A stretch of DNA of 63,782 nucleotides, from positions 1 to 63,782 of the forward strand of contig JAFLTQ010000016.1 in the NCBI GenBank assembly GCA_022510385.1, given 5' to 3'. The notes beneath the pieces are model-generated. The model made no database searches. It had not been told where the DNA came from and was given only the letters and a program-made list of their open reading frames with translations. A program made the translations under genes and the position numbers. Source of the stretch: Muribaculaceae bacterium (GTDB lineage: Bacteria; Bacteroidota; Bacteroidia; Bacteroidales; Muribaculaceae). Shown piece after piece: positions 27,961 to 35,942 of the stretch. Each line of letters opens with the position of its first letter. Position 1 is the first letter of the stretch.

Positions 27961-28090
27961 CATTCTCCTAAGGAGGCGAGAGTATTGCACTGTCGCCTAT
28001 GGAGTTCAAACAGATGTCGAAGATGATGCGCGATAACTTCAAGCTTTCCGTCTGTTTAGTATAAAGGGAACTAATGTTCCCTTTATTTTT
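27961..28090 (+). ncRNA. candidate small RNA, about 120 nt, unknown class
   Basis: After the promoter, a GC-richer stretch folds into two stem-loops and a terminator. Stem 1 pairs AGGCGA (27974-27979) with TCGCCT (27993-27998), extended by CTCC/GGAG. Stem 2 pairs AAACAGA (28008-28014) with TCTGTTT (28051-28057) and has an inner GAAG/CTTC. The terminator is AAAGGGAAC-TAAT-GTTCCCTTT followed by ATTTTT (28063-28090). No open reading frame with codon bias fits. I compared the signatures of 6S, SRP, tmRNA and RNase P RNA from memory and none fits. Confidence 0.6.
28063..28090 (+). terminator. terminator of the candidate small RNA
   Basis: A perfect 9-bp stem AAAGGGAAC/GTTCCCTTT with a TAAT tetraloop is followed by ATTTTT, a textbook intrinsic terminator. 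Confidence 0.85.
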
Positions 28091-28339
28091 ATGAGGAAAA
28101 GCATTTTTTTGATTTGTTAAAATGTAAAAAAATTAGGTGATTTTTATGGCAAATTGCTACAAATATTTATTATAATGTGGATTTTAAAGGATGTTAGAAC
28201 GAACATTTCGTTTTTTGTGAAAATATGTTAATATACAATTGATTGCTAATCAATGTTTTAAAAATTTTCAAGAATATTCAATTCTTATTTTTTTCAAATT
28301 TGCATTACTGAATGCTTTACATAAATTTACAATATAAAT

Positions 28340-28590
28340 AAAACAATAATAGAGCTACAAAACACATCGACATCGATAGGAAACCTTAATTCTTGGCAAT
28401 TATATAATAACGAAATAAAAAACAGAGGGAATCTACAAATAAATCAACGGTAATAGGACACAGCAATCCTTGATAATTGTATCATAACGCAACGCTATGA
28501 AACATAGAAGGACTACAAACCAAATTAAAATTGATAGGAATCGTTAATCCTTGATAATTGTATCATAACGCAACGCTAAAAACTAAAAAT
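28340..28590 (+). repeat. three diverged tandem copies of a 77-81 bp unit
   Basis: Units begin at CTACAAA at 28355, 28433 and 28513, and the tail of a fourth precedes the first. Units two and three share an identical 33-base block (28465-28497 and 28546-28578) that contains the dyad TGATA-ATTG-TATCA. Unit one keeps about two thirds of it. All three also share ATAGGA 20-21 bases after the unit start and AAT six bases later. Between these blocks the sequence varies. The size (about 47 + 30) resembles a type II CRISPR array, but the shared ATAGGA inside each would-be spacer argues for a decaying tandem repeat. Confidence 0.75.
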
Positions 28591-28810
28591 CAACAGAACA
28601 TTATCATTATAGATAAAACTTAACCCTTACAATAAAAAAGAAGAAAAAATAGGAGATGACAAAGATTTATATAAATCCTATTTAACATAATATGGATTAT
28701 GAAAATTTTTCAAATCTTGATGTTTAATTACCTTTCTTGTTTAATTTTAATCTTGACCTCTTAAACGACTATTCTATAAATTCAGGAATATATTCAGGTT
28801 ACCGTTTACT

Positions 28811-28860
28811 TAGAAAGCCCGTCCTTCAAGTTTTATATAAACCTGAGGACGGGCTTTTTA
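28811..28860. terminator. bidirectional terminator downstream of uvrA
   Basis: AAGCCCGTCC and GGACGGGCTT form a perfect 10-bp stem that extends inward through TTCAAGTTT/AAACCTGA. It has TTTTT on the plus strand and TTTCT on the minus strand. It lies about 60 bases past the uvrA stop and is the likely end of the uvrA transcript. Confidence 0.85.
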
Positions 28861-28918
28861 AGAATTTATTTTATTAATGATTAATCCTGATTAATTCCGT
28901 TGGATTCTTTTAAAGTTT

Positions 28919-31765
28919 TTAGCTTTGTGAAGTTGAGCCTGTCATCTCTTCTTTTAAGAAATTACCGGTGTATGATCCCGTTTCTATTATTTCTTCCGGA
29001 GTACCTTGTGCTATAATTTCACCACCATCTTTTCCTCCTTCCGGACCCATATCTATAATGTAATCAGCCATCTTTATTAAATCCAGATTATGCTCGATTA
29101 CAATCAACGTATTACCCCTGTCAGCCAATTTCTTGAAAACTTTCAGCAATACTCTGATATCTTCAAAATGTAGACCCGTTGTAGGTTCGTCGAGTATAAA
29201 GAGTGTTTTCCCGGTATCTTTTTTTGCTAACTCTGTAGCTAATTTCACGCGTTGGTTTTCTCCACCACTAAGTGTGCTTGAGGGCTGCCCCAATTTAAGA
29301 TAACCAAGACCAATATCTTGTAACACCTTGATTTTACGATAGATAGAAGGTACATTCTCAAATAACACAACTGCCTGATCTACAGTCATATCCAAAACGT
29401 CGGCTATTGATTTTCCTTTAAATCTAACTTCCAAAGTTTCCCTGTTGTACCTTTTGCCTCTACAAGCTTCGCATGGCACCAATACATCAGGAAGGAAATT
29501 CATCTCAATAGTCCGATATCCATATCCTTTACAAACATCACAACGTCCTCCTGCCACATTAAAAGAGAACCTTCCCGGTTTATATCCCCTTATCTTTGAA
29601 TCAGGCAGCTCTACAAAAAGTTTCCTTATATCTGCAAATACACCGGTATATGTAGCAGGATTTGAACGAGGAGATCGACCCAATGGAGATTGATCCACCA
29701 TTATTACTTTATCAATATTTTCAACTCCGGTAATTTCCGTATAGGGCAAAGGATTATCCTTTGATCTATATAATTTTTGGCTCAAAATTTTATGCAATGT
29801 ACCATTAATCAAAGATGATTTACCGCTACCGCTGACTCCGGTTACGCATATAAACTTGCCCAACGGTATGGAAATATTAACATCTTTAAGGTTGTTTCCT
29901 GAAGCTCCTTTTATTGTAATATATTTCCCATTACCCTCTCTTCTTTTTTCAGGCAATTTTATTTCCTTAGAGCCATTAAGGTAATCAGCTGTTAAGGTTT
30001 TAGATTCCTTTAACTGAGAAAGATTCCCTTGGAAAGTAACAGTCCCTCCGTTTCTTCCTGCTCCCGGCCCAATATCAACTATATAGTCAGCCTGCTTCAT
30101 TATATCTTTGTCGTGTTCCACAACTACAACGGTATTTCCGGCATCCCTAAGATTCTTAAGACTGTCAATCAGCCTGAAATTATCTCGTTGATGAAGTCCT
30201 ATCGAGGGTTCATCAAGTATATAGAGTACATTCACGAGATTTGAACCGATTTGGGTGGCGAGTCGGATACGTTGACTTTCTCCTCCACTCAAAGTAGAGC
30301 TCGCTCTGTTTAACGATAAATAATCGAGTCCTACATTCATTAAGAAAGAAAGACGGCTTCTAATCTCTTTGAGGATTTCATTGGCAACCGGACGTTTCTG
30401 AAGCTCTATTCTGTCTTCAACATTATTCACCCATTCATAAAGCTGAGAAATATCCATCCTGGCAAGATCTGCGATATTTTTTCCATCTATGAAATAATGT
30501 AAAGGGATTTTATCCAATCGGTCGCCATGACATTCAGGACATACTTTGGGGGTGAAATATTGTCCGCGCCATTTGTCTTTCTCGGCTGATTCCGGATCTT
30601 CTGATTGCAATTCAATATATTTCACTATACCATCGTAACGAGCCGGATCGTAATACATAGACATCGTTGAATTTTCAATCTCAAGTCTTTGATCTGTACC
30701 AAACATAATGTCTTCGAGGGCCTCTTCAGGTAGATCCTTTATAGGGGTCTTCAATGTGACTCCATAAAGCTTGCATATAGCTTCTATCTGCCAGAAAATT
30801 CTCGAATTCTTGTATTTTCCTAAAGGAGCAATTCCACCGTCGTAGATCGACAGATTCATATCAGGCATTACTTTGTCCCGATCTATTTCATGCACTATGC
30901 CTAATCCCTTACATTTCTTACAATATCCTTGAGGCGAATTGAAAGAAAAGTTATGAGGAGCCGGTTCGGGGTAAGAAAGACCATTGTCAGGATCCATTAA
31001 CAAAAGGCTGAAATGAGACACCTCCTGAGAGTCCATATCTATCAGAAGCATCTGACGGTCGCCTTGTTTCAAGGCATCTTCAATGGTGGAGCGCAAGCGT
31101 TGAATATCTTTTTCCTTTACTTTTAGGCGATCAATCAACAACTCTATAGTATGGTTTTTGTATCGATCTACTTTCAAGCCGTAGACCAATTCGCGTATCT
31201 CTCCGTCTATCCTTACGTTGAGATACCCCTTTTTACGTAAAGTTTCGAAAAGTTCTTTATAATGACCCTTTCTATTTTTTACTATCGGTGCTAATATTTG
31301 AACACGCCTGCCCTCAAATTTTTCCAGAATAAGTGATATTATCTTATCCTTGGAATATTTCACCATAGGTTTACCTGATAAATAGCTTCTTGCCTCTCCA
31401 ACTCTTGCATAGAGAAGCCTTAAAAAGTCATAAATTTCAGTAGTGGTACCTATAGTGCTACGTGGATTTCTATTTACCGTTTTTTGCTCAATACTTATAA
31501 CAGGATTAAGGCCGGAAATTTTGTCGACATCAGGTCGCTCCATATTCCCAAGCATATTTCTCGCATAAGCCGAAAATGTTTCAATATATCTTCTCTGGCC
31601 TTCTGCAAAAATAGTGTCAAAAGCTAAGGATGATTTACCACTTCCACTCAAGCCGGTGATGACGCTTAAGGAATTATGGGGAATAGTGACATCTATATTC
31701 TTTAAATTGTTTACTCTTGCTCCCATTACTTCGATAGCACCGGGAGTCTTATTATCGTTATTCAT
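28919..31765 (-). CDS. uvrA: excinuclease ABC subunit A
   Basis: 948 residues from the ATG at 31765; an upstream ATG at 31813 would add 16 residues unlike the family, whose N-terminus is near IEVMGARVNNLKNIDV. There are two ABC ATPase halves with Walker A GLSGSGKSSLAF and GVSGSGKSSLIN, two ABC signatures (LSGGESQRIRLATQ and LSGGENQRVKLATE), and two CxxC zinc modules (CKKCKGLG..CPECHGD and CDVCKGYG..CEACRGK). It recognises bulky DNA damage and loads UvrB in nucleotide-excision repair. It stands alone, as is usual for uvrA. Confidence 0.97.
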   Translation of the reverse strand: MNNDNKTPGAIEVMGARVNNLKNIDVTIPHNSLSVITGLSGSGKSSLAFDTIFAEGQRRYIETFSAYARNMLGNMERPDVDKISGLNPVISIEQKTVNRNPRSTIGTTTEIYDFLRLLYARVGEARSYLSGKPMVKYSKDKIISLILEKFEGRRVQILAPIVKNRKGHYKELFETLRKKGYLNVRIDGEIRELVYGLKVDRYKNHTIELLIDRLKVKEKDIQRLRSTIEDALKQGDRQMLLIDMDSQEVSHFSLLLMDPDNGLSYPEPAPHNFSFNSPQGYCKKCKGLGIVHEIDRDKVMPDMNLSIYDGGIAPLGKYKNSRIFWQIEAICKLYGVTLKTPIKDLPEEALEDIMFGTDQRLEIENSTMSMYYDPARYDGIVKYIELQSEDPESAEKDKWRGQYFTPKVCPECHGDRLDKIPLHYFIDGKNIADLARMDISQLYEWVNNVEDRIELQKRPVANEILKEIRSRLSFLMNVGLDYLSLNRASSTLSGGESQRIRLATQIGSNLVNVLYILDEPSIGLHQRDNFRLIDSLKNLRDAGNTVVVVEHDKDIMKQADYIVDIGPGAGRNGGTVTFQGNLSQLKESKTLTADYLNGSKEIKLPEKRREGNGKYITIKGASGNNLKDVNISIPLGKFICVTGVSGSGKSSLINGTLHKILSQKLYRSKDNPLPYTEITGVENIDKVIMVDQSPLGRSPRSNPATYTGVFADIRKLFVELPDSKIRGYKPGRFSFNVAGGRCDVCKGYGYRTIEMNFLPDVLVPCEACRGKRYNRETLEVRFKGKSIADVLDMTVDQAVVLFENVPSIYRKIKVLQDIGLGYLKLGQPSSTLSGGENQRVKLATELAKKDTGKTLFILDEPTTGLHFEDIRVLLKVFKKLADRGNTLIVIEHNLDLIKMADYIIDMGPEGGKDGGEIIAQGTPEEIIETGSYTGNFLKEEMTGSTSQS

Positions 31766-31936
31766 TTTATGTTGCAATAATAGGGAAGGAAAGCCTACCC
31801 TTAGGTTAACCAAAAGAAAAACGAAATGCGGTTAAAAATATTGCGCTGAAATTCTTTAGAAAAGAGGGGGATGCAAATCCCTATTTAAAATTGATGACAA
31901 GCCAATGAGAAAATGGACATCATTCGAGCCCACTTA

Positions 31937-32437
31937 TTATTTTTCGGGCACAAAGGTTTCAAAAGTGGAATCATCATAATAAATTGTGATTTCACTGACT
32001 TTTCTCAATGTTGATGGTTCCGAAATTTTTAGGATAGTTTTTTCAATAGTAGTTCTATAAGCGTCAAACGACTTATTTACAACGTCTTGAATAATGCATT
32101 CAAGTTGTCTAACATTGATGAGATTCAATTCTTCATCCTCTTTTCGGGGGGAGTCGGGAGAAATTCGATTCTCAAGATCATTTTCATCGGTAACGTCATC
32201 CTTATTTTCGGATTTGAACATCATTCCTTCACCGAACAATATCCAAAGAATTGAGACTTGAGGGAAAGCATGATGGATCTGAGATAACATTACATCGCTG
32301 ATTTTCTTGTTTTTACCGGCAAGCAATAGAGAAAGAGTTGGCCGGGAAATGGAGCATGCATCAGCAAATTGGGAATCTGTAATACCCAAAGCTTCAATTA
32401 TTGCCCTCAACCTTGATGCGACAGGAGTATCCTCCAT
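31937..32437 (-). CDS. XRE-like helix-turn-helix regulator
   Basis: 166 residues. The first 70 are a lambda-repressor-like helix-turn-helix (RLRAIIEALGITDSQFADAC, then SISRPTLSLLLAGKN), ending with the ILWILFGEGMMF segment typical of CI-like proteins of Bacteroidetes. The middle is acidic and probably unstructured (75-105). The C-terminal 60 residues end in RKVSEITIYYDDSTFETFVPE, a small beta unit that may mediate dimerisation. No S24 protease domain is present, so it is not a SOS-cleaved repressor. It has its own promoter and no neighbouring prophage genes. Targets are unknown. Confidence 0.85.
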   Translation of the reverse strand: MEDTPVASRLRAIIEALGITDSQFADACSISRPTLSLLLAGKNKKISDVMLSQIHHAFPQVSILWILFGEGMMFKSENKDDVTDENDLENRISPDSPRKEDEELNLINVRQLECIIQDVVNKSFDAYRTTIEKTILKISEPSTLRKVSEITIYYDDSTFETFVPEK

Positions 32438-32473
32438 ATTTCAAGTAAAATATACGATTTATAAATTCAAACA

Positions 32474-32503
32474 CAAAATTATAAAATAAAATTTAAATTC
32501 AAA
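32474..32503 (-). promoter_or_regulatory. promoter of the XRE regulator
   Basis: On the minus strand -33 TTTG (32500-32503) is 18 bases from -7 TAATTTTG (32474-32481, exact TAnnTTTG). The start codon is 37 bases past the -7 box. Confidence 0.6.
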
Positions 32504-32985
32504 AACATTTTAGAAACTTAATTTTAAGAACTCCAATTTATAAATACAAGATTTTTAATTCAACTAAATAAAATATCCATTAAAACTACAATTAACACTA
32601 TAATTATTAATTATATTCTATTAATAATCAATAGATTCTATTTATACATATAGGATTTCTTCGATAAACAATATTAAAATCTTTTATTTTCTAATATAAT
32701 TAATTTAATTATTATTCATAATTTGCTAATATATAGCTATTTACTTATATCCTTAATTTATGTTAAAGCCAAGTTTTATTGGTATTTAAATCCTCGGTTT
32801 CATTTATTTAATAATTTGCAAATTAAAAACGACACCATTTTATTGATAGAGTTCATAAACTACCTGATTGAGTTTTTAAACATCAAATCTTAAATAATTA
32901 AAATAAATAAACTTGATTTGGAATTATTAATTTAAGAATTGAAATCACCTCTCCCCTCTCTTTTTTATTCAGAAATTAGAACAGG
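32504..32985. other. very AT-rich gene-free stretch
   Basis: About 480 bases with very few G or C, many ATTAATTA-like runs and no open reading frame of note. No DnaA boxes, clear tandem repeats or tRNA-like folds were seen. It may reflect a former insertion, a nucleoid-binding site, or simply relaxed spacer sequence. Confidence 0.5.
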
Positions 32986-33018
32986 ACCTAAAAAAGGAGA
33001 CATCTTTGTCTCCTTCTC
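32986..33018 (-). terminator. terminator of the acetyltransferase gene
   Basis: On the minus strand AAGGAGACA-AAGA-TGTCTCCTT is followed by TTTT. The 9-bp stem is perfect. It sits about 140 bases after the stop of the gene at 33153. Confidence 0.8.
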
Positions 33019-33152
33019 ATTAGTCGTTTCCATCTTCTTCTTAAATGGAACCCTGTTCCGGTTGCTTCTTTCTTATAACGCCTGAAGAGAATTTTTCCGA
33101 ACTATTATCAAATTAATATAAAATATTCAATTCTCACGTGGCTTAATTCTCC

Positions 33153-34445
33153 CTAACAAGGCAATAATCGCATCTGCAAATTAAGCCTCGGGATTCCGAA
33201 TGCCTCCATTATCAGGTTGTTAGAATCCTGTTTGCGTAGCAACAATTCTGAAACTTCTTTTTGACTTAAAGTCAAGACAGAATGGTCAGATGAGACATTT
33301 TCTATCCTCTTTATACTAAATTGTCCGTTTTTAACCACGTAAATGGGAAAACCATTATCATTCTTATTTGTATCCTCTTTATTCTCCATTTCATAATCTC
33401 GGATAAAGAGTTTGAAGTCAGCATCACTATGAGTTTCCGCCACATATTTTATAATGTTTTCAAACCTCAATAATCTTGCCATCCCTAAAGGATTAAGGAG
33501 TTTATTGATATTGAATGGAATCTCTATATTGTTAAATGTATTGTCGAGGTCCCCTCCCGCTTCATTTTCTGAAGCATAAGTTTGTTGAATTAAAGAATTA
33601 CTATGGTATTTGGGATCCGAGGAAATGATTGACATGGAATGATCTGCAAATTTCTTCTTGATAAATTCAAGCAAAGCAAAATAAGCAACTATATCCGTGA
33701 CGTAATTTGTTCCAACCTTAATCCTTTTTAAGTCTTCCTTTTCTGTAAATGCCACTCCTACAATATGCTTGTCTGTGTCTTTAGCCACAAAGACGACCGG
33801 TTTTCTAACAGGGTCGTTACTAAAAAAATATTGAAGATCCTTTTTTGTGTGACAAAGATTAATTGAAGAAGCACCCTTTTTCTCCATTTCCTCAATAAAA
33901 TCTATTATTTCCGCAGTCAAAGCAGCATCAGATCTATCAAGTTCCATAACATGGATTTCATCCAGAAGATCCTTTTTCAGTTCACGAATACGAGGAATGC
34001 TCTCGGTTAAAGACAATAAATAATCATTCTTGAAATCATGGAGAGGAGTGTATCTTTCCTCCAGAATGAAAAATGAGCTGAGATATCCATGAGTACCATA
34101 ATAATCGGCTAAGAGTTGAGTTTGTGGCACAAGGAATGTGAAGTCAAAATCCGACTTCACCCTATCATTAAATTTGCAGAACAGCTCAGACAATAAACCC
34201 TTTTTTCTGAACCCTTCTTCAGAGGAGAGTGGAATCACATATAATCCTCTAAGTTTATTTATACCAAAGCCAAAAACATAAGGGATTCCACAAATTGCGC
34301 TCACTACTTTTCCATCATGTTCGCAATATTCTATAAGGTTTTCATCAAAATAAAAATCGAATAAACCTGCCAGTTTATCCTTAGCATTATGGGTTGTCTT
34401 TTCCCACAAACCCATAAGTTTTCTTTTCAACTCTTCAACTTCCAT
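33153..34445 (-). CDS. Eis-like GNAT N-acetyltransferase
   Basis: 430 residues. The N-terminal 150 hold a GNAT fold with the acetyl-CoA site around LRGLYVIPLSSEEGFRKKGLLSELF (residues 63-87). The total length, a degenerate second GNAT-like middle (about 160-300, with VVFVAKDTDKHIVGVAF) and a C-terminal segment resembling a sterol-carrier-like domain (FKLFIRDYEMENKED and the following beta strands to LTLSQKEVSELLL) match the Eis architecture. Eis proteins acetylate lysines or aminoglycosides, but the substrate here cannot be told. It diverges from the S1/P1 nuclease gene with interlocked promoters. Confidence 0.8.
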   Translation of the reverse strand: MEVEELKRKLMGLWEKTTHNAKDKLAGLFDFYFDENLIEYCEHDGKVVSAICGIPYVFGFGINKLRGLYVIPLSSEEGFRKKGLLSELFCKFNDRVKSDFDFTFLVPQTQLLADYYGTHGYLSSFFILEERYTPLHDFKNDYLLSLTESIPRIRELKKDLLDEIHVMELDRSDAALTAEIIDFIEEMEKKGASSINLCHTKKDLQYFFSNDPVRKPVVFVAKDTDKHIVGVAFTEKEDLKRIKVGTNYVTDIVAYFALLEFIKKKFADHSMSIISSDPKYHSNSLIQQTYASENEAGGDLDNTFNNIEIPFNINKLLNPLGMARLLRFENIIKYVAETHSDADFKLFIRDYEMENKEDTNKNDNGFPIYVVKNGQFSIKRIENVSSDHSVLTLSQKEVSELLLRKQDSNNLIMEAFGIPRLNLQMRLLPC

Positions 34446-34466
34446 TAGTCATTCATTAAGGGAAAG

Positions 34467-34498
34467 CAAAAATAGGCTAAAATTGGTGGAACGACAAA
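34467..34498 (-). promoter_or_regulatory. promoter of the Eis-like gene
   Basis: The minus-strand -33 TTTG (34495-34498) is 20 bases from -7 TATTTTTG (34467-34474), both exact matches to the consensus. The ATG is 21 bases downstream. Confidence 0.7.
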
Positions 34499-34513
34499 TT
34501 TTATTTAAATTTG
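34482..34513 (+). promoter_or_regulatory. promoter of the S1/P1 nuclease gene
   Basis: -33 ATTG (34482-34485, one mismatch) is 20 bases from -7 TAAATTTG (34506-34513, exact). It overlaps the divergent promoter of the Eis-like gene, so the two cannot be occupied at once. Confidence 0.65.
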
Positions 34514-34532
34514 TGTAATAAAAAATAATGAA

Positions 34533-35348
34533 ATGAGACACCTTAGAACATTTATAACCATTGGTATAGGGATGTATGCGCTTACAGCCTTAGGATGGGG
34601 TCAGAAAGGTCATGATGTAACAGTCTATATTGCAGAAAACCATCTCACACCGACCACATATGCAACCATAACAGAGCTTCTTGATGGCAAATCGATGGTA
34701 TATTGGGCCAACTGGCTCGACAATGCCTCACATACGCCTGAATATGCCTATTCAAAGACATGGCACTATAAAAATATCGACGATGGATATGACTATGAAG
34801 AGGCTCCTTTACATCCTAACGGTGATATTGTCAGGGCTATCTATCAGCAAGTAAATATTCTACAAAATCCGACTTCATCTAAGAGTGACAAACAACTTGC
34901 CCTAAAAATTCTTGAGCATCTCATGGGCGACCTTCATCAACCGATGCATATGGGACATGCAAGCGATTTAGGGGGCAACCGCTGGACTGTGAATTATTTT
35001 GGAAGAGACTCCAATCTACATTCAGTTTGGGACAGCTCTTTGCCTGAATCAGCCCATAAATGGACTTATACGGAGTGGAACAACCAGATAAACAGGGCTG
35101 ACCCTGCGGAAGCCGCATTAATAATTGCTAATGGCACGCCGGAAAAATGGGGTGAAGAAACATTTGAAATTTGCAAAAGTGTTTATACATTAACCCCCGA
35201 GGGCACTAAGATCAGTTATGATTATGTAGCCAATTGGACTCCTGTGATTGAAAATCAATTTCTTAAAGGAGGGCTGCGTTTAGCTGATATTCTTAATTCT
35301 ATTTTCGACCCTGAATATCATCCCAGCAATAATTTTGTTAGGAAATAA
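34533..35348 (+). CDS. exported S1/P1-family nuclease
   Basis: 271 residues with a signal peptide (1-21) cut before Trp22, which in this family is itself a zinc ligand through its free amino group. The zinc-binding set of three metals is visible: WGQKGHD (Trp22, His27), NWLDNASH, KTWHYKN, HLMGDLHQPMHMG and HSVWDSSL. The enzyme cuts single-stranded DNA and RNA in the periplasm, probably to scavenge nucleotides. Transcribed alone from its own promoter; 58 bases separate it from the next gene. Confidence 0.93.
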   Translation: MRHLRTFITIGIGMYALTALGWGQKGHDVTVYIAENHLTPTTYATITELLDGKSMVYWANWLDNASHTPEYAYSKTWHYKNIDDGYDYEEAPLHPNGDIVRAIYQQVNILQNPTSSKSDKQLALKILEHLMGDLHQPMHMGHASDLGGNRWTVNYFGRDSNLHSVWDSSLPESAHKWTYTEWNNQINRADPAEAALIIANGTPEKWGEETFEICKSVYTLTPEGTKISYDYVANWTPVIENQFLKGGLRLADILNSIFDPEYHPSNNFVRK

Positions 35349-35406
35349 AGGCAGTTAGCGCTCTTTACACAATTTTGTTAAAATTTAGAAAAGATATTCT
35401 GACCGA

Positions 35407-35895
35407 TTGAAAGGATCTAAGTTTCCAAATATAGACTTCTCAAAACTCATCATTCCTCCTGTCAATCTAAAAATTGTCAGGAGGAACGGTGTTTTTAGGG
35501 TCTTCGACCCTTTAAGGAAAGAGTATTTTTGTCTCACCGAAGAAGAATTTATCCGACAAATTTTTGTGGCTTGGATGATTGATAATTTAGGTTATCCGGC
35601 TTCCCTAATGGCAAATGAAATAGGAATACGCCTTAACGACACATTTAAAAGATGTGATACTGTCGTTTTTAATTCCGATGGGCAACCTTTAATGATAATA
35701 GAATTTAAAGCTCCCAAAATTAATCTCAACCAAGAGGTATTCAACCAAATCGTGAGGTATAATATGGCTTTAAAAGCTAAATATTTGGTAGTTTCAAACG
35801 GATATAAGAACTATTGTTGTAAGGTTGATTATGACTCTAACAAAATTCAATTTGTAGAGGAATTTCCATCGTTCCGGGATATTAAAGAGGATTAA
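35407..35895 (+). CDS. stand-alone HsdR N-terminal (type I restriction R) domain protein
   Basis: 162 residues from a TTG start at 35407; no in-frame ATG gives the full domain. Residues 38-150 match the HsdR_N_2 nuclease-fold module: LTEEEFIRQIFVAWMI, then KRCDTVVFNSDGQPLMIIEFKAP, where Asp and the E-x-K (IEFKAP) form the PD-(D/E)XK metal site, and finally YLVVSNGYKNYCCKVD. There is no helicase, methylase or specificity subunit nearby, so it is not a restriction system. In this phylum such solo domains are conserved core proteins of unknown role. Here it precedes a DNA-repair helicase, which suggests a DNA-repair link. Confidence 0.85.
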   Translation: MKGSKFPNIDFSKLIIPPVNLKIVRRNGVFRVFDPLRKEYFCLTEEEFIRQIFVAWMIDNLGYPASLMANEIGIRLNDTFKRCDTVVFNSDGQPLMIIEFKAPKINLNQEVFNQIVRYNMALKAKYLVVSNGYKNYCCKVDYDSNKIQFVEEFPSFRDIKED

Positions 35896-35942
35896 GATAG
35901 ATGATTACCGATTAATTACATTAAACTTTTCCCTTAGCAAAC

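Noticed and set aside
27961..28090. 6S, SRP (4.5S), tmRNA or RNase P RNA
   Set aside because: None of the core signatures I know for these RNAs appears and the length does not fit. It is left as an unclassified small RNA.
28340..28590. Calling the tandem units a CRISPR array
   Set aside because: No cas gene is visible, only three diverged units exist, and the presumed spacers share ATAGGA and AAT at the same offsets. It is reported as a repeat instead.
31766..31813. Longer UvrA start
   Set aside because: The extra 16 residues have no counterpart in the family; the second ATG gives the usual short leader before IEVMGAR.
31937..32437. Prophage repressor
   Set aside because: The helix-turn-helix is CI-like but there is no S24 protease domain and no phage genes around it.
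35407..35895. Remnant of a type I restriction-modification system
   Set aside because: The domain is intact, in a conserved-looking repair context, and no hsdM or hsdS pieces are near.
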